DNA of 35,000 nt from the NCBI GenBank assembly GCA_963575745.1, contig CAUYUJ010022066.1:1-35000 (forward strand). The letters run 5' to 3'. The stretch comes from Prorocentrum cordatum (lineage: Eukaryota; Sar; Dinophyceae; Prorocentrales; Prorocentraceae). How positions within the stretch are numbered: position 1 is the first letter of the stretch; every line of letters starts with the position of its first letter. Shown piece after piece: positions 1 to 9,266 of this stretch. The position numbers and the translations under genes are program-made. The notes beneath the pieces were generated by a model. The model was not told the DNA's origin. It searched no databases and saw nothing but the letters and a program-made list of their open reading frames with translations.

Positions 1-774
1 TGAACGTCGCCCGTGGCCCAGAATCGGCCGTCGTTGAAAGGTCCTGCGTTCATGGAACGCCCGATCGTTCAAGTTTGAACGATCCCCGCGGTGTCTGGAA
101 CCAACGCCGGGGTCGACACGACGCGAAATTGCCGTATGTGGTGCAGCCTTGCGCTGCTCTTAGCTCTCTCCATCTCTTCCCCTCCGTCCCCTCATTGTGC
201 GTGTGTGTGTGTGCCGTTCAATGCCTCGAATGCAAGCGTGATGCACATCATTGCTAGCTACGACGGATCCGTGGTGCTTCACAGCTCTGGCTTGAGGATC
301 TGGGCTCTCCTTCTGTATCATTGCTTCAGGTGTGTGCAGCCTTGTTTCGTGTCTTGGCCTCTTCTTTGTCGGCTTAGTTTGTGTATGTTTTGTTTGTTCC
401 TTGCTCGGGGAAACGTGAGACTCGAGTAAGCCGGAACTCGGGCTTGCCGAGGCTTCTGGACGAGCGCGTCCTGGATTCTGACGGTCCGGTTTTTGTGTCA
501 TGCTTGCAGCGGGAGCTCGCGTCAAATATCAGACTGGGTCTCGTTGTTGTCATGATGGCCCCGTCGGGGCAACCCGAGTCCCCCGTACCCGAGTCTTGCG
601 TCTCCTTGCCTTCCGCATCCCGTCCCCTCGAGCGGCAGGCTGCCCGGCACGGAGGGGGGGCTGCCGAGCGGGGCCGCTGCACTGTGCTGCGGCGTGCGCT
701 CGTGGAGCCATCGGGGCGCACGTGTCCCGATGTGGCTTCTCTGCGTGTCGCTCTGGGCGTGTCCCCTCCAGCGC
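1..774. other. Unassigned GC-rich DNA
   Basis: Short open frames exist on both strands, but none has a recognisable domain or a composition that stands out from its shadows. A short GT run lies at about 198-213. I see no gene, RNA or clear repeat here. Confidence 0.5.
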
Positions 775-841
775 CGGGTCGGCTGTCGGACGGTTGTGCT
801 CTCTCGTGCTCGCCTCTTCCTCTTGATCAAACGACGATGTT
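775..841 (+). repeat. Direct repeat, copy 1 (about 67 bp)
   Basis: The segment running from GGGTCGGCTGTCGGACGG to GATCAAACGACGATGT recurs with few changes at 1276-1343. The most conserved part is the CTCTCGTGCTCG core followed by the CTCTTCCTC and GATCAAACGAC blocks. The two copies are 501 bp apart in the same orientation. No coding meaning is evident. Confidence 0.7.
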
Positions 842-961
842 CGGGTATGGCCAGGACCTCAGGCAAGGGGACCCGGTTAGTGGTAGGACCCTGGAGCCCC
901 CAAATTGGCCAGAACCGCTAAACCAGGTCTGCCATAACCTGTGTTTTTTCGGGTGACGGCA

Positions 962-1002
962 GTTCCAGTTAGTGGAACGGGGCGGGGGGGGCGTCCCCCG
1001 TT
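962..1002. other. Two overlapping small hairpins
   Basis: GTTCCA (962-967) pairs with TGGAAC (973-978). AACGGGG (976-982) pairs with CCCCGTT (996-1002) across a G-rich loop. The two stems share bases and so exclude each other. Function unknown. Confidence 0.4.
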
Positions 1003-1071
1003 ACACATCATTAAACCAGGTTCCACTAAACCCAGTTCTGCCCACGCCCGAGATGTACACGTTGCCCACGG

Positions 1072-1247
1072 GTCGTTGAGAGCAGGTATTTTGGGGGCCC
1101 CAGATTCCAATCTCTTTCAAGCGCCTTCCTACTTCAATGATCGAGTGGCACCACATTTTCCGTCCTCCTCGGGGGGGCGGGCGGAACCCAATCTATTTCC
1201 AGCGCCTCCCTACTTCGTGTTTCGACCCACTTCTTCCGACCGATGGG
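1072..1247 (+). repeat. Dispersed repeat, copy A (partner at 20266)
   Basis: The stretch beginning GGTCGTTGAGAGCAGGTA matches 20266-20409 along about 140 bp. Shared blocks include CCCAGATTCC, AGCGCCTTCCT, ATCGAGTGGC, TTTTCCGTCCTC and GGGCGGGCGGA. The last block, ending CCGACCGATGGG at 1247, reappears at 20590-20618, so the far copy carries about 180 extra bases. No convincing ORF runs through it, so it is more likely a non-autonomous mobile element or duplicated fragment than a gene. Confidence 0.75.
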
Positions 1248-1275
1248 TATGACTCCTGTGCGTGCCACGCTGACG

Positions 1276-1343
1276 CTGGGTCGACTAACGGATTGTTGCG
1301 CTCTCTCGTGCTCGTCTCTTCCTCTCGATCAAACGACTATGTA
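1276..1343 (+). repeat. Direct repeat, copy 2 (about 67 bp)
   Basis: Second copy of the segment at 775-841. It starts about 28 bp after the end of dispersed repeat copy A. The flanks of the two copies differ, so the shared piece itself is about 65-70 bp. Confidence 0.7.
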
Positions 1344-1509
1344 CACATCAATTTTCGGAGGTCCGCGCGGAGGTGTTGGGTTCAGCGCAAGACGCCCTAA
1401 CCACAAATCACTAGACGGCTCGCCGTTTGGGCCCCACCGCCAGCACAAACGGCGAGCATGCATCGGGCGCAGCCCAGCACGCATTCGAATGCCCACATTT
1501 CGCCCTCGT

Positions 1510-1660
1510 AGTACTCGCATTCCTCCCCGTCCTCCTCTCCATCCTGATCGTCGTCGTCGTCCTCCTCCTCGTCCCTATCCTCCTCGTCTTCCTCCTGCTC
1601 CAGCTCCTCCTCGTCGTCCTCGTCTAGGACTTCGTCCTCGTTTCTCCTTTTCCTCATCCT
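1510..1660. repeat. Degenerate TCC/TCG triplet tract
   Basis: CGTCCTCCTC-type triplets dominate. On the minus strand they read as a Glu/Asp run and on the plus strand as a Leu/Val run. Both are what a triplet tract gives in any frame, so I do not call a gene. Confidence 0.75.
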
Positions 1661-1723
1661 GCTTATCTCTCATAGTTGTTTCTTTGGGGTCGGCGACAGA
1701 GGCGGCAGCCTTAGCATAAAACA

Positions 1724-2097
1724 GTCTCCGATTGGTTGCGCCATAGGTTGCGCCCTCGACGGCCGAGACTCAAACCGTCTCCTATCGGTTGCGCCATAGT
1801 TTGCGCCCTCGGCGGCCGAGACTAAACGCGTCTCCGATCGGTTGCGCCACAGTTTGCGCCCTCGGCGGCCGAGACTAAAAGCGTCTCCTATCGGTTGCGC
1901 CATAGGTTGCACCCTCGGCGGCCGAGACTAAAATCGTCTCCTATCGGTTGCGCCATCGGTTGCGCCCTCGGCGGCCGAGACTTAAACCGTCTTCTATCAG
2001 TTGCGCCATCGGTTGCGCCCTCGGCGGCCGAGACTAAGACCGTCTCCTATCGGTTGCGCCGCAGGTTGCGCCCTTGGCGGCCGAGAACAATACAACC
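1724..2097 (+). repeat. 53-bp tandem repeat, seven copies
   Basis: Units start with GTCTCC or a close variant at 1724, 1777, 1830, 1883, 1936, 1989 and 2042, a spacing of exactly 53 bp each time. Each unit holds two copies of GGTTGCGCC or near it, then the CTCGGCGGCCGAGAC block, which contains the palindrome CTCGGCGGCCGAG. Because 53 is not a multiple of three, the frame changes at each unit, so this is not a protein repeat. Unit 7 decays into a slightly longer end at 2095-2097. Substitutions are few, suggesting recent amplification or homogenisation. Confidence 0.95.
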
Positions 2098-2114
2098 GTC
2101 GCGTGACGGGTGCG

Positions 2115-2165
2115 ACCAGCCTGTTCAGTTCAGTTCGGCTCGGTTCGGTTCAGTTCAGTCAGTCT
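2115..2165 (+). repeat. Short GTTCA/GTTCG pentamer run
   Basis: GTTCAGTTCAGTTCGGCTCGGTTCGG-like sequence gives a short 5-bp periodic stretch between the 53-bp array and the CTTGGG array. It has no coding value. Confidence 0.6.
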
Positions 2166-2194
2166 ACCTCGCCGGCCCGTATTGTGCCATCGCG

Positions 2195-2530
2195 GGGTCT
2201 TGGGGAGTCTTGGGAGCCCTTGGAAGCTTCGTGGGAGCTTCTTGGGAACTTTGGGAGGCCTCGTGGATGGCTCTGGGTGGGCTCTCTTGGTGGTCTCTTG
2301 GGGGGGTCTGCCTGGCCTCTTGGGGGCCTCCTGGGAGCTTCCTGGGGGTCTCTTGGGGGCATCTTGGGGCTTTCTTGCGGCCTGTTGGGGGCCTCTTGGG
2401 GCTCTCTTGGGGGCTTCGTGGGGCTACTTGGGGGCTTGTAGGGGCATTTCGGGGGCGTGTTTGGGCGGGAGGGTCAAAATTTCCGTTCAGGTTGCCCCTG
2501 TGGACCTCAATCATGGGGCCGTCTTGGGGC
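2195..2530 (+). repeat. Degenerate 11-bp CTTGGGG array
   Basis: Reading from about 2350, successive 11-mers of the form NTCTTGGGGGC follow one another without gaps for ten or more units (CTTGGGGGC, CTTGGGGCT, CTTGCGGCC and so on). Stops are rare because the monomer lacks TAA, TAG and TGA, so long open frames rich in Trp, Gly and Leu appear on the plus strand and Pro-rich ones on the minus strand. I treat those as artefacts. The same monomer recurs at 7140, 16770, 18830, 23560, 25125 and 32190. Confidence 0.9.
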
Positions 2531-4060
2531 CTCTTGGACCGTCTTGAGGGTTTCTTGGGCCTTCTGGAGCGCTCTTGGGCCGTCTTTGAGCGGTCTTGAG
2601 GGTCTCTCGGGCCGTCTTGGGGTGATCTTGGGGGCCTCTTGGACCGCCTTGAAAGGTGTGAGAGACGAAGAGGCGGATATGTTAAAAATGCACGCTTTCC
2701 TAAGGGAATGAGACGATTTTTGCTTGTGGGAGCCCTCTTGGGACGCCGCTTAGGGACCTCTTGGGGCGTCTTGAAGGCCTGTTGCGCCGTCTTGAGGCCA
2801 TCGTAGGCGCTTGGGGGTGATATTTCGGCGTCTCCCGGCTCTCTTGGACCGTCTGGAGGGCTTCTCGGGCCCCCCTTGGACCGATTTGGAGCGCTCCTGG
2901 GCTCCGAAAAAGAGTTCTTGAGGGTTTCTTGGGCCTTCTTGGAGCGCTCTTGGGCCGTCTTTGAGCGGTCTTGAGGGTCTCTCGGGCCGTCTTGGGGTGA
3001 TCTTGGGGGCCTCTTGGACCGCCTCGAAAGGTGTGAAAGACGAAGAGGCGGATATGTTAAAAATGCAGGTTTTCCTAAGGGAATGGGACGATTTTTGCTA
3101 GTGGGAGCCCTCTTGGGACGCCGCTTAGGGACCTCTTAGGGACCTCTTGGGGCGTCTTGAAGGCCTGTTGGGCCGTCTTGAGGCCATCGTAGGCGTTTGG
3201 GGGTGATATTTCGGCGTCTCCCGGCTCTCTTGGACCGTCTGGAGGGCTTCTCGGGCCTCTCTTGGACCGATTTGGAGCCCTCCTGGGCTCCGAAAAAGAG
3301 TTCTTGAGGGTTTCTTGGGCCTTCTTGGAGCGCTCTTGGGCCGTCTTTGAGCGGTCAAGAGGGTCTCTCGGGCCGTCTTGGGGTGATCTTGGGGGCCTCT
3401 TGGACCGCCTTGAAAGGTGTGAAAGACGAAGAGGCGGACATGTTAAAAATGCACGTTTTCCTAACGGAATGGGACGATTTTTGCTAGTGGGAGCCCTCTT
3501 GGGACGCCGCTTAGGGACCTCTTAGGGACCTCTTGGGGCGTCTTGAAGGCCTGTTGAGCCGTCTTGAGGCCATCGTAGGCGTTTGGGAGTGATATTTCGG
3601 CGTCTCCCGGCTCTCTTGGACCGTCTGGAGGGCTTCTCGGGCCCCTCTTGGACCGATTTGGAGCCTTCCTGGGCTCCGAAAAAGAGTTCTTGAGGGTTTT
3701 TTGGGCCTTCTTGGAGCGCTCGGCCGTCTTTGAGCGGTCTAGAGGGTCTCTCGGGCCGTCTTGGGGTGATCTTGGGGGCCTCTTGGACCGCCTTGAAAGG
3801 TGTGAAAGACGAAGAGGCGGATATGTTAAAAATGCACGTTTTCCTAAGGGAATGACACGATTTTTGCTTGTGGGAGCCCTCTTGGGGCGCCGCTTAGGGA
3901 CCTTTTGGGGCGTCTTGAAGGCCTGTTGGGCCGTCTTGAGGCCATCGCAGGCGTTTGGGAGTGATATTTCGGCGTCTCCCGGCTCTCTTGGACCGTCTGG
4001 AGGGCTTCTCGGGCCTCTCTTGGACCGTTTGGAGCCCTCCTGGGCTCCGAAAAGGGACCT
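2530..4060 (+). repeat. Higher-order satellite, 375-386 bp unit, about four copies
   Basis: The anchor GACGAAGAGGCGGA occurs at 2664, 3039, 3425 and 3808, giving spacings of 375, 386 and 383 bp. Each unit consists of 11-bp CTTGGG-type monomers plus a non-monomer island containing ATGTTAAAAATGCA and GGAATG followed by ACGATTTTTGCT. The 11-bp difference between the first two spacings is one extra monomer (duplicated CTTAGGGAC block near 3130). The 3-bp shortfall of the third is a loss of TTG near 3720. The array ends abruptly at about 4055, where CTCCGAAAAGGGACC replaces the expected continuation. ORFs across it simply follow the repeat and are not genes. Confidence 0.95.
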
Positions 4061-4168
4061 TGCCGGGAGCTTGCCGGGGTACTTTTCGTCCGGGGACCCC
4101 CAGGGCCCGCCCCGCGCGCGCGAACTAGAAATATTGTTGAGCAGTTACCGGAGATCTTAGCACGCCTC

Positions 4169-4205
4169 TGGCCCGTTGGGCCAGCTAATTCGGGCTACGC
4201 CCGAA
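4169..4205. other. Two adjacent perfect hairpins
   Basis: TGGCCC (4169-4174) pairs with GGGCCA (4178-4183) across the loop GTT. Five bases later TTCGGGC (4189-4195) pairs with GCCCGAA (4199-4205) across TAC. An A-rich run follows on the plus strand. The pair looks like a structured RNA or DNA element, but nothing ties it to a known class. Confidence 0.6.
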
Positions 4206-4388
4206 CAAAAAACACACGTTCCCCTGGCTCGCGGAGCGCGCTGGGGGCGGACCCAAGAACTCGTCGCCGACCTCTGGAAGTCTGCGTGTGCGTGTGCAGT
4301 ATTTGATGCTTGATGTACTCCTTTTCCTGCGACGCTGCGACACAAGCAAGCTAGCTGGCGATCCTCCTCCTGCTCCACCTGCGACGCT

Positions 4389-4538
4389 GAGGGAGGGAGG
4401 GAGGGAGGAGGGAGGGAGGGAGGAGGGAGGAGGGAGGGGAGGAGGAGGATGGAGGAGGGAGGAAGGGAGGTGGAGGAGGGAGGAGGTAAGAGGAAGGAGG
4501 AGGAGAAGGAGGAATGAGGAGGATGCGGGCAGGAGGAT
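4389..4538. repeat. Purine-rich GGGA/GGA tract
   Basis: Nearly pure purine on the plus strand with many GGGAGGGAGGG runs, which meet the usual pattern for G-quadruplex formation. Open frames across it encode only Glu/Gly/Arg or Ser/Pro runs. Confidence 0.85.
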
Positions 4539-4755
4539 GAGTTGCGATGCTGCGAGAACAACGGAGGAGGCCCTTCATTCGCACCGCCAATCATTTTTGC
4601 TTAGGAGCGCGACGCGCCAAGTCTCTGACCAGACGTCCGGCGGCGGAGCAGCAGCTCCGACGGCACGCGGCACCCGCGGCCAACCGAATGGAGCACGTGC
4701 GGCGGGGCCGCCCTGCCTCCACCGTGGCCTCTCCGTGAGGTGCTCGTCCTACCCC

Positions 4756-5435
4756 TGCTCCTCCTCCTCTTCCCCCCTACTCCTCCTCCCGCAGCTCCCC
4801 CCCCTACACTACCTACCTCCCCCGCACACCCACACCCCCCCTCCTCCCCCCCTCCGCCACCCTCCCCCTCCCATCCCCCTTCCACCTGCTTCACATCCCA
4901 CCTCCCTCCATTTCTCCACCTACCTCTCCTCCTCCTCCCCTCCTCCTCCCTCCTCCACCTCCTCCTCCTCCTCCCTCCTCCTCCTCCCCCCTCCGCCAAC
5001 CTCCCTCTCCTCCAGCTCCACCTCCGTCCTCCTCCTCCTCCACCACCACTCCTCCCTCCACCACCCCCTCCCTCCACCCCCACCCCGCCACCTCCACCAC
5101 CTCCTCCTCCTTCCTCCACCTCCACCTTCATCTATCAAATCCCACTTCCGAGGACACCCGCGACTACCCCCCACCCCTCCCCCGCACCTGTTCAACCAAA
5201 CACGCACCTCCACCACCTCCTCCCCCACCTCCACCCACCTCTCCTCCAACCTTCCACACCCACCACTTGCCTCTCCACCACCCCTCTCACCACACGCACT
5301 GCACCTCCTCCTCCTCCTCCCCCCTCCTCCTCCTCCTCCTCCTCCGCTCCTCCTCCTCCTCCTCCTCCTCCTCCTCCTCCTCTCCACCACCTCCTCCTCC
5401 TCCTCCTCCTCCTCCTCCTCCTCCTCCTCCTCCTC
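4756..5435. repeat. Long pyrimidine CCT/CTC triplet tract
   Basis: About 680 bp almost free of purines on the plus strand, becoming nearly perfect CTC triplets from about 5290. The orientation is opposite to that of the purine tract at 4389-4538, and the two are separated by about 220 bp of ordinary sequence. Long frames here encode Pro, Leu or Ser runs (plus) and Gly, Glu or Arg runs (minus). They are not genes. Confidence 0.95.
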
Positions 5436-5439
5436 GCTG

Positions 5440-6280
5440 CTGTGAGGTGCTCGTCATGTCTACGCCGGCGGCGTGCGAGGCGGGCGGCCCTGTGAGATCT
5501 CAGAAGGCAGGGGGGTTCTCAGAGGCACCCCCGTCTTCTGAGAAGGGCCTGGGGGATTCTGAGGAGCCCCGTGCCTTCGGGAAAGCCGCCCCTCTCGCGC
5601 CACTTCGTGCCTCGCCATCCCTGCCTGCGCATCTGCGATTCCCTCAGCACTTCGCTGCTCCAGTTCGGCCCGGTCGGCCTGCCGTCAGCAAGTGCTCGAG
5701 CGGCGCCCACCACTTCGGGGGGGGCCGCTGGGCGAGCAGGAGCACGAGTGCACACTCCACTCATTGGCCATTCTGCCTTGCCTATGATTGGAGGTGTCTG
5801 GATCGCCTACGTCGGTTGTGCTCACGTCAACGTGGAGGCTCCCTGGGCACATATCTCGACTTCGCGGGCTTGAGAAGGCGGGGACGGGAGGGAGCAGCTC
5901 GTGGTTCAATGCCTGTCGTGTCCCCTTCGTGGTTCTCGCGTGAGGTGGCGGCTCAGGCAGATGACGATTGGCCCACGGTCGTCACGTATGGATTCGTTGG
6001 ACCGTAGAGTCGTGACACCTCGTGGCCAGTGTGCTTGTGTGGAATGCATGTTGCAAGTATGAGTTCGGTGTGCCGTGGCCAATCCTGGACCTCGTAGATG
6101 GTGGAGGGGCGGCTCTCGCATCTCGAGCCGATGCGGCACATCGTGACCCTCATGTACAGGGTTGTGCTTCCCAGTTTGGCCTGCCTAAGGGGTTCTTGTT
6201 TGTTGCGTGAAGCACTAGCGTTTGCCAGTCGATTGGAGAGGCCTGACGGCCGGTGCCGCCGACCCTGATCGAAAGGGCTA
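5440..6280. other. Unassigned DNA
   Basis: Several 60-250 residue frames overlap on both strands, but none shows a known domain or a composition better than the others. Near 5500-5575 the words TTCTCAGA, CTTCTGAGAAG and TTCTGAGGA recur, a weak short repeat. Nothing else could be identified. Confidence 0.5.
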
Positions 6281-6286
6281 GGAGTG

Positions 6287-6344
6287 GGAGGAGGAGGAGG
6301 AGGAGGAGGAGGAGGAGGAGGAGGAAGGAGGAGGAGAGGAGGGA

Positions 6345-6376
<32 letters not shown>

Positions 6377-6452
6377 GAGGAGGAGGAGGAGGAGAGGAGA
6401 GGAGGAGGGAGGAGGAGAGGAGGAGGGGGAGGAGGAGGAGGAGGAGGAGGAG
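6287..6452 (+). repeat. GGA triplet tract
   Basis: Almost continuous GGA with G-run interruptions near 6346. Poly-Gly, Glu and Arg (plus) or Ser and Pro (minus) frames are products of the tract. Confidence 0.95.
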
Positions 6453-6630
6453 TCGATTTGGTGAGGCGGTGTTCGGCCTTGATCGGTTCCCCGGTCCTGT
6501 GCCCTGCCTTCCTCGGGTTCCCTGGCATTGTTCCCGGGAGGCTCTGTCTTGTCACTCGCTGTCGTGCATCGGGCTCCCCAGTCATGGCTTGCTGCGGCTT
6601 CCAGGTCTCGTTCCCCGCCTTCCTCCATCT

Positions 6631-6788
6631 GCAACGCCAAGCATCGCCCAGCAGTGCCAAGCAACGCCAAGCAATGCCCAATAACGCCAAACAGTGCCAA
6701 GCAACGCCAAGCGATGCGAAGCATCCCCAGGCAACGCGAAGCACTGCCAAGCAGCGCGAAGCAGTGCAGTGCCAATCAATGCCACACA
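6631..6788 (+). repeat. 10-bp-period tandem array (about 15 units)
   Basis: Decamers of the type CGCCAAGCAA follow each other in register from 6631 to about 6788: GCCAAGCAT, GCCCAGCAG, GCCAAGCAA and so on, with substitutions but almost no length change. On the other strand the decamer contains CTTGG, the core of the 11-bp monomer found elsewhere in the window, so the two may be related. Leu/Ala/Trp-rich frames on the minus strand are products of the repeat. Confidence 0.9.
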
Positions 6789-6789
6789 G

Positions 6790-7139
6790 GAGCCTCGAGC
6801 TGCGAAGCTCTGAGAAGCGAGGTGGGTGGCCTGGAGACGGGAGCATGCGCTGCAGCAGCTTGGGCTCAAGCTTCACGAGTCTGCGCTCGTCTGCCCCCGA
6901 GAGCCCCAGGAGGCGGCCCCCCCCTACCCGCAGCCCTGTGACCGTCCGCGCCGTGGTCCACGGCCAGGCCAGGGTGAGGACAGTTCAGCACCGCAGGAGA
7001 CCAAGGGTTCGCAGCAACGCTTCCCCGCCCCCGCAGGCATTTGCCTCAGAGGCCCCACAGAAGGCCGTGCGAGCAGCACGCGTTTTGCACTGTACACGCG
7101 TTGAGTCCAGGACAAAAGTCACAGCGGCGGAGCCCAGAA
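6790..7139. other. Unassigned DNA
   Basis: GC-rich sequence with overlapping short frames and no recognisable domain. It separates the 10-bp array from the reverse-oriented 11-bp array. Confidence 0.45.
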
Positions 7140-7430
7140 GAGGAGGAAAGGGAGGATGCCCCCAGAAGGCCCCTAGAAGCCCAAGAGGGCCCCAAGGCGG
7201 CCCAAGATGCGCCCAAGACGGCCCACGAGCGCCCAGAAACCGTCCCAAGAGGGGCCCATTACGCCCGCAGAGGGCCCCCATACACGAGCCAGGGGCTGCC
7301 CAAGATGGCCAAACCGCCCCATGAGCCAGGGGAGGCCCCCGAGAGCCCGACACCGCCAGCTGGCCTCCAAGAGGCCCCCAAGCGGCCACCTTGAAGCCCC
7401 CAGGAGGGCCCCAACAGGGGCGCCGGCTGC
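7140..7430 (-). repeat. Reverse-oriented 11-bp CTTGGGG array
   Basis: The plus strand shows CCCAAGA-type 11-mers in phase (for example CAAGAGGGCCC, CAAGGCGGCCC, AAGATGCGCCC and AAGACGGCCCA in succession from about 7177). This is the reverse complement of the monomer at 2195-4060. The long frames on both strands reflect the absence of stop codons in the monomer. Confidence 0.85.
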
Positions 7431-7841
7431 TGGCGCGAGCGAGGACCTCGGGGCTCGCGCAAGGGGCGTCAGCGCCAGCGCGGGTCAGCCAGTGCCCTCT
7501 GGCGGACCCGGGTCTGGGAGCCGCGCGGGGCCGACTCCCCTTGTCTTGGCATCTCTCGGACGTGTGCATTTTTTCTTCGGCGAGGACCATCGAGGAACAT
7601 CCTTGATCATTTGGCGAAAAAACCACGCACGAAACTGAAAAAAACACAGGGAATGGACGTCCGAGCGATGCCGCTTCCCCTCGTCTGCCCTCCGCCGACT
7701 CGGACTTGGGAGCTATTCCGCGGCCGGCCGGGCTTCGCGACAGGGCCCCGGCCGACCCAGTTTTGGGCCGACGGGGCCAAGTTCGCGCGTCCACGACTGG
7801 AAGCTGGTCCGCGGCTGGTCGCTGGAGCCAGGGAGGACTCA
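7431..7841. other. Unassigned DNA
   Basis: No domain or clear repeat. A short A-rich patch (7614-7650) interrupts the GC-rich background. Confidence 0.45.
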
Positions 7842-8003
7842 GGAGGGAAGAAAGACACTTACACAATCAATCGTCGATCCCCAGGGAAGTGTAGGGACAG
7901 TATGGGGAGTGCGGGGGGGGGGGAGACAGCAATCCAGAAAAGATTGGAACGTGTGGGGAATCTTGGGATTTGTCTGTATTCATTTGTATGTTCCAGGGCC
8001 CCC
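7842..8003 (+). repeat. Dispersed repeat, copy 1 (partner at 30015)
   Basis: This roughly 160-bp block matches 30015-30170 from GAGGGAAGAAA through CCCAGGGCCCC. Shared landmarks in order are a G homopolymer (11-12 G here, 7 there), CCAGAAAAGATTGGAA, TGGGGAATCTT, TTTGT repeats and CCAGGGCCCC. Both copies lie in the same orientation, and their flanks do not match. The reading frame is not kept between copies, so a non-coding SINE- or MITE-like element is more likely than an exon. Confidence 0.8.
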
Positions 8004-8195
8004 TCAAGGACGACCGTGGGGAGGAGGTCGCCGCGCCGGCGGAAGGTCTCGGGGTTGGGGTGCGAGCCCAGGCGGAGAGAGCGGCCCTCAGATGCCCTGG
8101 GCCCGGAGACGTCCGCGGGCAGGCGGAGGCCCGCCGGCAGCAGCCGCAGCGATGACGTCGCCCACGCCTTGCAGGTTTGGGCCCCGTCGGGGCTT

Positions 8196-8368
8196 TGGAG
8201 GAGCAGGAGGGGGAGGAGGAGGAGGAGGAGGAGGAGGAGGAGGAGGAGGAGGAGGAGGAGGAGGAGGAGGAGGACGAGGACGAGGGAGGAGGAGGAGGAG
8301 GAGGTGGGCGGAGGACCAGTGAATGGAGGAGGAGGAGGAGGAGGCGGAGGAGGAGGAGGAGGAGGAGT
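8196..8368 (+). repeat. GGA triplet tract
   Basis: Nearly pure GGA with a short break near 8310-8330. The surrounding poly-Gly, Glu, Arg and Ser frames are not genes. Confidence 0.95.
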
Positions 8369-8549
8369 GACTGAGTGAAGGAGCGAAATTTGGGGTGGAG
8401 GGTGCAAGCTCTCCAGGAGCTTACCAACAGTACGTACCATTGGCCCTGGCCCGTGCGCGTTGTGTGGTTCCTGCCCTGGCCGTCTGTACACCAAGTTGCT
8501 TGCGTACACTGGCGTGTCTGCGCACACCGTGTTCACGGGCTCTCCAATT

Positions 8550-8822
8550 ACACAGGCAATTTGGTGTACACACGCGCTGTTGTGCACGAGGCTGGTGTGG
8601 TGTAGCCAGGCATAGAGGTGTGACAGAGACAAGTGTGAGCAGCCATTGCTGCGTGCACGGACGCCGTGGTGTACGCAGGCACTGTAGTGTGCACGAGCAC
8701 TGTCGTGGACACATGCGCTGTGGCATACAGAGGCGCTGCGGTGCACGCACACGCAGCTGCATTAGCATTTGTGGTGATCGCAGGTATTGTGGTGTAAACG
8801 CGTCCTGTGGTGCGCGCAGATG
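8550..8822 (+). repeat. Degenerate 18-bp tandem repeat
   Basis: Units of 18 bp such as TGTAGTGTGCACGAGCAC, TGTCGTGGACACATGCGC and TGTGGCATACAGAGGCGC follow in register around 8680-8740, with more diverged or length-changed units on both sides. Translated, this gives a His/Cys/Val-rich 6-residue repeat on either strand, which could be mistaken for a metal-binding protein. Nothing outside the repeat supports a gene. Confidence 0.75.
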
Positions 8823-8980
8823 GTAGTCCGTTGTCCGTGGCTAAATACGTTCAGCAATTGCCGATGCTGCGCCGACCCATCACCAGCTGATCCAGACCTA
8901 CATGATGATCTTCGCTGGCGTTGACGTTTATCCACCCTCCTGTGAGTTTGGTCCTCGTTTTGAATCCGCAGCGCCGCGCA

Positions 8981-9266
8981 TCTCCTCCTTCCTCCTCCTC
9001 CTTCCTCCTCCTCCTCCTCCTTCTCCTCCTCCTCCTCCTCCTCCTCCTCCTCCTCCTCCTTCTCCTCCTCCCTCCTCCCCCCCCCCTCCGCCTCCTCCTC
9101 CTCCTCGTCCTCCTCCTCCTCGTCCTCGTCCTCCTCCTCCTCCTCCTCCTCCTCCTCCCTCCTCCTCCTCCTCCTCCTCCTCCTCCTCCTCCTCCTCCTC
9201 CTCCTCCTCCTCCTCCTCCTCCTCCTCCGCCTCCTCCTCCTCCTCCGCCTCTTCCTCCTCCTCCCC
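8981..9266. repeat. CCT triplet tract
   Basis: About 285 bp of pyrimidine triplets on the plus strand. Together with the GGA tract at 8196-8368 it forms a second purine-then-pyrimidine pair in this window, after 4389-4538 and 4756-5435. Confidence 0.95.

Noticed and set aside
2001-2599. Trp/Gly/Leu-rich long ORFs
   Set aside because: They follow the stop-free 53-bp and 11-bp repeats, and frames change with each unit.
4288-5495. Proline-rich proteins of 250-385 residues
   Set aside because: They are translations of CCT and GGA tracts with no non-repetitive domain attached.
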